Shown: positions 53,466 through 60,308 of the stretch, piece after piece
Layout of the letters: every line of letters begins with the position of its first letter
How positions within the stretch are numbered: the first letter of the stretch is position 1
Assembly (NCBI GenBank): GCA_004028745.1
Contig: RAZP01000019.1
Span: 1 to 64,000 of the forward strand
DNA length: 64,000 nt
Reading direction: 5' to 3'
DNA from: Prosthecochloris sp.
Lineage (GTDB): Bacteria > Bacteroidota > Chlorobiia > Chlorobiales > Chlorobiaceae
Made by a program: the position numbers and the translations under genes
The notes under the pieces: model-generated
Database searches by the model: none
Seen by the model: the letters and a program-made list of their open reading frames with translations, nothing else
Told to the model about the DNA's origin: nothing

Positions 53466-53985
53466 GAAAACACGTTTTCAAAGTGTAAGGGTTTTCGAGG
53501 CTTTTCCTTGCTTGCAATATACGACATTATAGCCTTATTGCATTTTCTTATAGTAACTTAACTATTATTCAGTGAGCCCTAAATAAATAGAAGTACCTTT
53601 TTTTCTTCAGATGTACGCAATGCTACACAAAACCTCTCTTTTGCAAACCTCTCTACTAATTTCTCCATCCTTGCGGAAATAATCAAGGCTGCCTCGAAAC
53701 CGTACCTCTTCAGCAAGTGATCTGAACGGGTTTTTGAGCCGTGTATTGTACTGTGTCAGCAGTGCGCATTTTTTCGGGCATTGTGTGTTAAGATGGAACA
53801 GTTGTGTCATTTTGCCCCATCTGAGCACAAACGCTTTTGTCCTGAAACCTCCTTGCTTATTTAGTTTTTCATATATCTATCTGTATTAATTAAAACGATT
53901 TAGGATCTGTGGCCACATCCCTATGACCCCATGGCATGGTAGTTGACCCTTCTGTAGTAGGACAATAACCAACAGGAGAGTCATC
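53466..53985. other. 520 bp non-coding region before a secreted-protein gene
   Basis: It contains a solo P/Q element end (about 53574-53599, AATAAATAGAAGTACCTT). A 73-codon minus-strand frame (53607-53828) has no recognisable motif and I do not call it. Two short palindromes lie upstream of the gene at 53986. Confidence 0.45.
53908..53939. promoter_or_regulatory. Paired palindromes upstream of 53986 gene
   Basis: The perfect palindrome TGTGGCCACA (53908-53917) and CCATG-G-CATGG (53929-53939) lie 12 bp apart, 47 bp before the start codon. They could be operators or part of a leader hairpin set. An ACAGGAGAG ribosome site lies before the ATG. Confidence 0.4.
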
Positions 53986-54573
53986 ATGACACAGATCAGA
54001 AACATCATCATCGCAATCGCGCTCTTAACAGGGCTTACCTCACAGGCACTCGCAGCAAGCACAAGCGGAACCACCAACGTATCAGTCAGAGTTCCTGAAT
54101 TTATTGTGCTTCATTACTACTCAAACATCACCCTGAATTTCGATACCCCGACAGCAGAAGCAATCGACGAAGGCAGCAATGATGTTGACGCAGACTGGAG
54201 CGGCAGCACCAGCGGAAACGGGCTCGACGCCAACAGTCTGATGGATGCTTCACTCGAACTCGACGGGACAAAGACAAGCATCAAGCTGAACAATGTCTGG
54301 TCAGTCAGAGGATTTTCGAAGAGCGGCAATGCCAGAATCGAAGTCACGGTTCCTTCAAACAAACTGCAGAACGGTTCTTCTGAAATCACGATGTCGAATG
54401 TCAAGGTTAGTGATGACGCAAACAGCGGCTCCTCGATCACCACCAAACTGAACGGTATTTCGAAGAACAGAGCAACCACGGGCAACATCGAAATGGATCT
54501 TGATTTCTCGAAGACGACCCGCTCAGGCAGCCACACGGGTGGACAGTACACCATCAAAGCAACAACAATCTAA
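53986..54573 (+). CDS. Secreted beta-rich protein, unknown
   Basis: This 195-residue protein has a clear signal peptide (MTQIRNIIIAIALLTGLTSQ, cleavage after ALA). The mature part is rich in Ser, Thr, Asn and Asp with alternating hydrophobic residues (VSVRVPEFIVLHYYSNITLN, NARIEVTVPSNKLQNGSSEI), and no cysteine. The pattern recalls spore-coat-U/Csu pilin-like or DUF4402-type domains, but I cannot assign it. It has a strong ribosome site and its own terminator, so it may be well expressed. Confidence 0.75.
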   Translation: MTQIRNIIIAIALLTGLTSQALAASTSGTTNVSVRVPEFIVLHYYSNITLNFDTPTAEAIDEGSNDVDADWSGSTSGNGLDANSLMDASLELDGTKTSIKLNNVWSVRGFSKSGNARIEVTVPSNKLQNGSSEITMSNVKVSDDANSGSSITTKLNGISKNRATTGNIEMDLDFSKTTRSGSHTGGQYTIKATTI

Positions 54574-54605
54574 GCCAAGGGAGAAATAATCACGGGCTTT
54601 TCAGT

Positions 54606-54640
54606 CCTCCGAATATGCTCGGAGGATTTCTTTTTTTTGC
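54606..54640 (+). terminator. Rho-independent terminator
   Basis: CCTCCGA, six bases, TCGGAGG, then ATTTC and eight T residues, 33 bp past the stop of the secreted-protein gene. Confidence 0.88.
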
Positions 54641-54649
54641 TAATATATG

Positions 54650-54736
54650 AGAGCACCTCGATTTATTTGTTGCGCGCTTCAATTGCACCGCTCAACGGAG
54701 TAATCATGGTGTGCAACAAATAAATCGAGGTGCTCT
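54650..54736 (+). repeat. P/P element, copy J (87 bp palindrome-like)
   Basis: Both ends are of the P type: AGAGCACCTCGATTTATTTG with TTGCGCGCTTC on the left, and the inverted AGAGCACCTCGATTTATTTG with TTGCACACCATG on the right. The 20 outermost bases are perfectly inverted. The right end stops one base before the ATG of the next gene. Confidence 0.85.
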
Positions 54737-54737
54737 T

Positions 54738-55112
54738 ATGGCTCTTGATCTTGTTTTCTACACAGGACTTGCATTTCTGGTGGTGCACGAGCTTGATGCC
54801 ATTCACCGTCACGAATGGAGAATGTTCCCTTTTATTTCCAGGCTCAATGACCGGACAGGCTATCAGGTTTTTGTGCTGCTTCATATTCCGCTGCTTGTTT
54901 TGATCTTCTGGCTTGTGTCTCATCCGCCAGGAACCGTTCGTTTCTGGTTTCAGGTGTCTATGGATGTTTTTTTCATGGTTCATTTCGGGCTTCACTATCT
55001 GATGAGAGAGCATGAGCACAGCGAGTTCGGCGAAGGGTTCTCAAAACTGACCGTTGCTCTTGCCGCGGCGGCCGGTCTGATACATCTGATGCTTCTTTTT
55101 GTGGGAGCCTGA
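54738..55112 (+). CDS. DUF6713-like four-helix membrane protein
   Basis: This 124-residue protein has four membrane helices. Conserved-looking polar residues occur in HELDAIHRHEWRMFPF and HFGLHYLMREHEH, a pattern I associate with DUF6713 proteins. Histidine clusters at membrane edges suggest metal or heme, without proof. The start at ATG 54738 is chosen because MALDLVFYTGLAFLVV begins the first helix and nine preceding codons belong to repeat J. There is no Shine-Dalgarno; the repeat end forms its entire 5' context. Confidence 0.65.
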   Translation: MALDLVFYTGLAFLVVHELDAIHRHEWRMFPFISRLNDRTGYQVFVLLHIPLLVLIFWLVSHPPGTVRFWFQVSMDVFFMVHFGLHYLMREHEHSEFGEGFSKLTVALAAAAGLIHLMLLFVGA

Positions 55113-55228
55113 TAAGCGCGGCTTATGGCAGGCGTTATTGGGTTTTCTAATCAAGGCGGCGGTATTCTTGATCCTGGTAAGTGCTGAAGTCGGGATCCGG
55201 ATAAAGAAAGCGTAGATTGGCTTTGCGT

Positions 55229-55777
55229 TCACGCTGTTTTAATTTGAAGCGTACCTTTCACCATTTCTGCAACAGATTGTAGATCTGAGTCGTTGGGACG
55301 GCCGGTGATGTTTCCAAGCTTTCCTTTTTTGGAAAAATCGAGATATGCACCATGGAATTCACCAACAACGTACCATTCACCGGCAATTTCAAACCCGAGA
55401 TGATCGAAGAGCTGTCCCATATACTTTACTGTAGGAACAGCTTCATTTGAACCTGTATGAGTGCCACCATAGGTACAGTACACTACTGCTTGTTTGGTGC
55501 GTCTTCTGCGGGCCGGTTGCTCGATATTTCCGAGTTTCCTGTAATGTTTCGCCAGCTTGCTGAAAAGAGAAAGAACCGGTTTTCCAGGCAGCCATTCATA
55601 AACACCTGATCCTGCAAAAACAAGGTCATAATCAAGTAGGTCAAAATCAGGAGCCATGCCTGGTTTTATTCTAATGGTTTCAACAGGATGCCTTTCCTTG
55701 TCGGCGGTTTCGGCGATAATGTCGGCTACCCGCTTTGTGTTTCCCGTGGATGAATAATAGATGTTCAAGATGTTCAT
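55229..55777 (-). CDS. Flavodoxin-domain protein
   Basis: This 182-residue protein (start ATG 55777, AGAGGC upstream) opens NILNIYYSSTGNTKRVADII, the FMN phosphate loop of flavodoxins. It continues with DLVFAGSGVYEWLPGKPVLS and VVYCTYGGTHTGSNEAVP. It is longer than electron-transfer flavodoxins and resembles stand-alone flavodoxin/NAD(P)H-quinone-type domains. It lies 70 bp downstream of the XRE-cupin regulator on the same strand and is probably controlled by it. Confidence 0.85.
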   Translation of the reverse strand: MNILNIYYSSTGNTKRVADIIAETADKERHPVETIRIKPGMAPDFDLLDYDLVFAGSGVYEWLPGKPVLSLFSKLAKHYRKLGNIEQPARRRRTKQAVVYCTYGGTHTGSNEAVPTVKYMGQLFDHLGFEIAGEWYVVGEFHGAYLDFSKKGKLGNITGRPNDSDLQSVAEMVKGTLQIKTA

Positions 55778-55847
55778 GTTTGCCTCTTTTATTTTTTTGG
55801 TGAAGGACTTGCTCCGCATTAACAATGAATTCCTTCTTTCGTTGCCT

Positions 55848-56366
55848 TTACATGGTACGGACATGGATGAGCAGAAACTCAGTATCCTCTACAACGGAAA
55901 ATTTGTGCTCGTGCATGGCATTAAATCTCACCGCGGAACCTGATTCCAACGGAATAGATTGATCCCCGACATGTAAAATCAGGTGCCCCGATAAAACAAC
56001 ACACACCTCCGTTGTATCCTCATGCAGTTCGTATCCATATTCGGTTCGGGCACCTTTGTCCGCTTTCAGCAAGTACATCTCCAGATTACCGAAATAGAGC
56101 CGGGTCCCCGAATATCCGGCTTTTGAAAAACTTTCTGTCCTGGCCTGCTCGACTCGTACACCTTCGGCTAATCGTATTAAGTCACCTGCACTGAGCTGCA
56201 ATGCTTTTGCCAGTGATTCTATGGTTTGGACTCTGGGATTATCAAATCCTGCTTCGATTTTAGCGATAGTTGCACGTGTTACGTCCGACTTTTTGGAAAG
56301 CTGTTCGGCGGTCATCCGCCGTTTCAAACGAAGAGTTTTCAGTACTGAGAAATCAAGTTTTTTCAT
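55848..56366 (-). CDS. XRE-family regulator with C-terminal cupin
   Basis: This 172-residue protein starts at ATG 56366. Its helix-turn-helix (LKTLRLKRRMTAEQLSKKSD and VTRATIAKIEAGFDNPRVQT) is followed by a cupin (HEDTTEVCVVLSGHLILHVG and AVRFNAMHEHKF). Such regulators sense a small ligand through the cupin and usually control an adjacent gene, here the flavodoxin. The ligand is unknown. The longer open frame to 56465 adds only non-conserved residues. Confidence 0.88.
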   Translation of the reverse strand: MKKLDFSVLKTLRLKRRMTAEQLSKKSDVTRATIAKIEAGFDNPRVQTIESLAKALQLSAGDLIRLAEGVRVEQARTESFSKAGYSGTRLYFGNLEMYLLKADKGARTEYGYELHEDTTEVCVVLSGHLILHVGDQSIPLESGSAVRFNAMHEHKFSVVEDTEFLLIHVRTM

Positions 56367-56613
56367 ATTGCTGATGCGTTTGTTAATCTTTATTGATAAA
56401 ATGTATGCTTTAATATACGAGCATGCAAAAAATAATTTACTTTTTGTATAAAAAAATATCACCAAGTGCGGAAAGAGGATTTTTCCTGATGTTGTAGCGT
56501 TAATTTTTCAATACAATCAAAAGCAGCTTTTTGTTTAACGGGTGTGGTGAGTTGCAGAAATGGATTGAATCACTGTCAGAGAAAGGCATACAAGTGATGA
56601 GTATGGTGTTGTC
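56367..56613. other. Divergent promoter region with a short coupled frame
   Basis: This 247 bp AT-rich region lies between the regulator and the radical SAM gene. From about 56533 a short frame (GCGELQKWIESLSEKGIQVM then SMVLS) runs to TGA 56617, overlapping the radical SAM ATG. It has no good start codon other than TTG, so it may be a decayed upstream gene. Confidence 0.35.
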
Positions 56614-57561
56614 ATGAAAAAAAGAGATTTTCAAAAAAACATGTTAACTGATTTTCCTCCTTCCTTTCTGGGGTGTTCCTCTGAGGAGATGAATAGGAAG
56701 ATTGTGGGTCTTGATCGCTGCCTTGAAGCGTGCACCCTTTGTCCAAGGAACTGCGGAGTAAATCGTAAGAAAGGCGAAAAGGGGTTTTGCAGGATGGGAG
56801 ATACGGCAATCGTGGCCAGCTACGGTCCTCATTTTGGCGAGGAGCGGCCGCTTGTTGGTATGGGAGGCTCAGGGACGATATTTTTCAGCAACTGCAACCT
56901 TGGCTGCGTTTTCTGCCAGAACTACGATATCAGCCATTTCGGCGAAGGGCAGGAAATCAGTATCGAGCGCCTTGCATCGATCATGATTGACCTGCAGGCA
57001 CAAGGCTGCCATAACATCAATCTCGTTACGCCGACACACCAGACCCCGATGATTTTGAGGAGCCTGAAGATTGCTATCGAGGGAGGGCTCCGTATCCCTG
57101 TCGTTTATAACTGCGGAGGATATGAATCCGTGGAGACTCTTGAAATACTCAGTGGGATAATTGATATCTACATGCCTGATTTCAAATACGCTGACCCGGT
57201 AGTGGCGGAAAAATATTCCGGTGCCCCGGACTACCCTGCTGTTGCCAGAAAGGCGATCAGAGAAATGCACAAACAGGTTGGGGAGCTTGTGATCGACAAA
57301 CACGGTGTAGCAATGCAGGGACTGCTGATAAGGCATCTGGTTATGCCGGGCGATATTGCCGGAACGGAAGCGGTGGTGAAGTTCATTGCCGAAGAGATCT
57401 CCGCAAACACCTGGATAAACATCATGGACCAATATCGTCCGTGTTACAAGGCTTTTGATTACCCTGGAATTTCCCGGAAAGTATCGGCAGCAGAGTATCG
57501 TGATGCACTTAAACGTGCTGTTGAAGCAGGTTTGAAAAGAATCGATGCATTGATGTTTTAA
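56614..57561 (+). CDS. Radical SAM protein, PflA-like (COG1313 type)
   Basis: This 315-residue iron-sulfur protein has an N-terminal cysteine cluster (ACTLCPRNCGVNRKKGEKGF then CRMG). The radical SAM motif NCNLGCVFCQNYDISHFGEG follows (C-x3-C-x2-C). It resembles uncharacterised pyruvate-formate-lyase-activase-like proteins. No C-terminal SPASM domain is visible, so it is not an obvious maturase for the peptide at 52559. The ATG overlaps the TGA of a short upstream frame (ATGA at 56614-56617), which may be coding or a remnant. Confidence 0.88.
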   Translation: MKKRDFQKNMLTDFPPSFLGCSSEEMNRKIVGLDRCLEACTLCPRNCGVNRKKGEKGFCRMGDTAIVASYGPHFGEERPLVGMGGSGTIFFSNCNLGCVFCQNYDISHFGEGQEISIERLASIMIDLQAQGCHNINLVTPTHQTPMILRSLKIAIEGGLRIPVVYNCGGYESVETLEILSGIIDIYMPDFKYADPVVAEKYSGAPDYPAVARKAIREMHKQVGELVIDKHGVAMQGLLIRHLVMPGDIAGTEAVVKFIAEEISANTWINIMDQYRPCYKAFDYPGISRKVSAAEYRDALKRAVEAGLKRIDALMF

Positions 57562-57775
57562 TCAGTGTAATCGGTGCTTCGGTGAAGTTGTTCTGAATGC
57601 TGTCGGTGTTGAGTATCATTTGTTTTTTGTCTGGAATAATGTATTCTTGAGCAACCACTTTTTTTTTACGCAGCCGATCGTTTGTATGATTCCTGAACCC
57701 CGTAAGTGCATAGAGTGTTGCAGCTCTCGTAAAGAATTTTTTAATCCCGATTTCAACGCATAACAAGAAAGGTTT
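57562..57775. other. 214 bp intergenic spacer
   Basis: No feature recognised. It should contain the promoter of the two-gene unit that starts at 57776. The minus-strand open frames covering it have no motif. Confidence 0.4.
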
Positions 57776-58372
57776 ATGAATAAAAAAAAATCTGATATTG
57801 ATCCGATTACAAGAAGGAAAGCATTACGGCGTACAAAAAAAATGTTGCAGCGGGAATGGCGTCTTGATTCTGAGCCATTGGTCAAGATGAAGCTCCAGGC
57901 CAGGCCTCCAAAAGGGCTTGGAAAAAATCAAAACCAGATTCGTGCCTTGGAGACACCGATTGAAACGGTGGATTTCGCTGATTTGGATGTCGATGTTGCC
58001 GGTTACAAACTTGCAGCAGCAGAAACTGTCGGGGCACTACGCGATGTCATCTGGGAAGGGATCCCTGATAAACACCGGACTGCTGTTACCATTACCGAAG
58101 GAGATGCATATAAACGTACAGTGAAGATGCTAATGCGTGAGTGGAAGCTTAAAGATATACCTTCACCAGACAAAAGTTTGTATGCCCTTCCTCCCAAAGG
58201 ATTAGGAAAGAATCAGGTTCAGGTTCGTGCCTTGGAAACCCCTATTGAGTGTATTGATTTTGCTGATGTGCATGCCACGGTAACAGGTAACAGGCTTGTT
58301 GCGTCGTCAACTGTCAAAGGGCTGCACAAAGTTATTTGGAAAGGAATCCCTGATGACCATAAAATGAAATAA
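57776..58372 (+). CDS. Unknown protein built of two tandem ~85-residue repeats
   Basis: This 198-residue protein lacks a signal peptide and membrane segments. It consists of two copies of one domain: KMLQREWRLDSEP... and KMLMREWKLKDIP..., each followed by PPKGLGKNQ-Q-RALETPIE, a hydrophobic D-F-A-D stretch, and a closing VIW-GIPD-H. The copies are about half identical by eye, so the duplication is old but constrained. I do not recognise the domain. The gene lies 18 bp upstream of an outer-membrane protein gene. Confidence 0.78.
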   Translation: MNKKKSDIDPITRRKALRRTKKMLQREWRLDSEPLVKMKLQARPPKGLGKNQNQIRALETPIETVDFADLDVDVAGYKLAAAETVGALRDVIWEGIPDKHRTAVTITEGDAYKRTVKMLMREWKLKDIPSPDKSLYALPPKGLGKNQVQVRALETPIECIDFADVHATVTGNRLVASSTVKGLHKVIWKGIPDDHKMK

Positions 58373-58390
58373 AAAAGGAAAATACAACTG

Positions 58391-59659
58391 ATGAGAAACC
58401 TGTTTTTGATTTTCTGTTCCGCTGTCTTTTCTTTGTCCTTTTTGTTAATAAATGTCGAGGCTGCTGAAAACATTTCAGCAAAAAATTTCGCAGGAAATGA
58501 TGGGATGCTTGATGAGCATGAGGCAGCCCTTTATCTGGCATTCATAAAAAACAAACCCTTGTCGGAATTTCTGGTGCCTGGCCAATTGACTATTGATATT
58601 GACAAGATTAAAAAAGTTATGGCCATTGATATCGCTGATTTAAAGCTTCGCATCGGAGAGCCTCTATGGAGGCCCCAGGAACTTGATTCTCTGGCTATTG
58701 CTAAAAAAAGAGATCACCAAAAGAAGCCGGGATGGAAAAAAATTACTGGGGTGACCGTTGCAAAGCCATTAGGTGAAAAAGGAGATAAAGGGAGTCTTGG
58801 CCCAATACGTTTGCGCAAAAGTGGATCGGAGCTTGCTAAAAATTCGTCGAATGCCAAAGGGGCTTTGATAGGTTTTTCAGATAATCGCTTGATCAATGGC
58901 GGCGGCGCATGGAACACACAAGGTGCTCTTGGCTATCCTGTAAAATTTTTCTTTCAACATGGGCAGGGTAGGTCAACTGAATTTGAAATAACTCCGGTGT
59001 TTGGCTGGAATCTTGCCGAGGCTGAAGGCACAGCAGAGTATGAGGTCAACGAACTGGATTTCAGCCTGCCGGTCATTGTTTATATATCTCCCGGTGGAAA
59101 CAAAATGACCGGTACGTATGAGGAGAACATCTCTGCTGCAAGTGATCGTGGTTTCAGCCGGTTATGGATAGTAAGGGCTAGACCATACTTTCAGACTGAT
59201 TTTGATTTTCGTCATGAAATCTATGGCATTGAAGCTTCTGCCGAATACGTGGGTTACTTATTCGGATCAAAACTCTATTTTGGGGGGTTTGAGAATATCG
59301 CATCCAGTGGATTGCAGTACCAGCTACGAATTATACCCAGAGTTGATTACAGTGAAACAGCAAAAGGGGGTATCCATACGACACGACAGGAAGGGGATGA
59401 CTGGTTTCGTCTGGGTGGACAGGTGGCTCTCGATTTTCGCATAGGCGAAGAATATTTCAATTCTCTCGATATTGGAACTTCATATCAATTCTTTGAAGCA
59501 TTGTCCGGTCAAGGGGGATACTCGGATTTATTTAATACATACGCAACCTGGTGGCTTAGCGAGAATGCAGGCATGACACTGGAGTATAGCAAAGGAAATA
59601 CTCCGGTGGCAGCTCAAAAGATTGACCTTGTTATACTTGGGCTTGAGTTTAAATACTGA
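58391..59659 (+). CDS. Probable outer-membrane beta-barrel protein
   Basis: This 422-residue protein has a signal peptide (MRNLFLIFCSAVFSLSFLLI, cleavage near VEA). A soluble N-terminal region of about 150 residues contains an acidic DGMLDEHEAALYLAF stretch that looks EF-hand-like. The rest has alternating amphipathic strands (FEITPVFGWNLAEAEGTAEY, YLFGSKLYFGGFENIASSGL) and ends in LEFKY, a barrel-type C-terminal aromatic. It is probably inserted in the outer membrane. It shares a transcript with the duplicated-domain protein. Confidence 0.75.
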   Translation: MRNLFLIFCSAVFSLSFLLINVEAAENISAKNFAGNDGMLDEHEAALYLAFIKNKPLSEFLVPGQLTIDIDKIKKVMAIDIADLKLRIGEPLWRPQELDSLAIAKKRDHQKKPGWKKITGVTVAKPLGEKGDKGSLGPIRLRKSGSELAKNSSNAKGALIGFSDNRLINGGGAWNTQGALGYPVKFFFQHGQGRSTEFEITPVFGWNLAEAEGTAEYEVNELDFSLPVIVYISPGGNKMTGTYEENISAASDRGFSRLWIVRARPYFQTDFDFRHEIYGIEASAEYVGYLFGSKLYFGGFENIASSGLQYQLRIIPRVDYSETAKGGIHTTRQEGDDWFRLGGQVALDFRIGEEYFNSLDIGTSYQFFEALSGQGGYSDLFNTYATWWLSENAGMTLEYSKGNTPVAAQKIDLVILGLEFKY

Positions 59660-59710
59660 GACCTTGCCGTCTCAGGCGCTGAGCCTGTAAACGTGACCCG
59701 AACTGGAAAC

Positions 59711-60304
59711 TTACGTGGCCCCTTTTTCCGGAGATGGTTCGCAAAAGGCATATAGTATAACTGCGACGATACAGGCAAACAGATATATCCCCGTTATTAA
59801 CAGCAAAGTAAATTTTCCCGAAGCTGCCAGTGTTGCCGTGGCAGTTGCCATATCAGAAGGCTCTGAAAGCAGCATGATCAAAAGTAGCTGGTTTTCTATA
59901 ACGTCGAGAATACCGGCCAGGATTACCAGCCAGGAAAGAAAATTGCCGGTTTTTGAAAGGAATTCATTTTTTTCTCTCAGGCTCTGAGCAAAGAATCTGC
60001 AAAAAAGCCACAGTGTTGCCGTGTAAGCGGCTATGAATAGATAATCCAGGCCGAGGCTGAACAAGGCAATTCCTTTGCCATTATTTCCCCAGGAGTCAAT
60101 GATTGCGTTTGCTTTTTCTGGAGTTCGGGCTAATTCCAATGAAACGATACCATATTTTTCAGGGGTCGAGCTGAAGCTGACGAGGTGCCGGTCAAGCGTG
60201 ATCATGATACCCATCAAAATCAGTGTTATGAACAGCAAGATCGGAAGATTCTTTTTCTTCTCACGCAACCCGGCTTCTGTAAATGGCTGTGGATTGTTGA
60301 GCAC
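59711..60304 (-). CDS. Four-to-five-helix membrane protein downstream of patatin gene
   Basis: I prefer the GTG at 60304 (GGAGG eight bases upstream) over the TTG at 60322. That start gives 197 residues. Helices lie near NLPILLFITLILMGIMITLD, GLDYLFIAAYTATLWLFCRF, FLSWLVILAGILDVIENQLL and LLLITGIYLFACIVAVILYA. No family is recognised. The start is coupled to the end of the patatin gene (stop at 60309), so the two proteins may work together at the membrane. Confidence 0.72.
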   Translation of the reverse strand: MLNNPQPFTEAGLREKKKNLPILLFITLILMGIMITLDRHLVSFSSTPEKYGIVSLELARTPEKANAIIDSWGNNGKGIALFSLGLDYLFIAAYTATLWLFCRFFAQSLREKNEFLSKTGNFLSWLVILAGILDVIENQLLLIMLLSEPSDMATATATLAASGKFTLLLITGIYLFACIVAVILYAFCEPSPEKGAT

Positions 60305-60308
60305 TATG

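Noticed and set aside
53607..53828. 73-codon minus-strand frame
   Set aside because: It could be another transposon fragment, but no recognisable motif supports it.
24978..54736. CRISPR array
   Set aside because: The repeats are dispersed kilobases apart and bounded by inverted ends; there is no regular repeat-spacer pattern and no cas gene.
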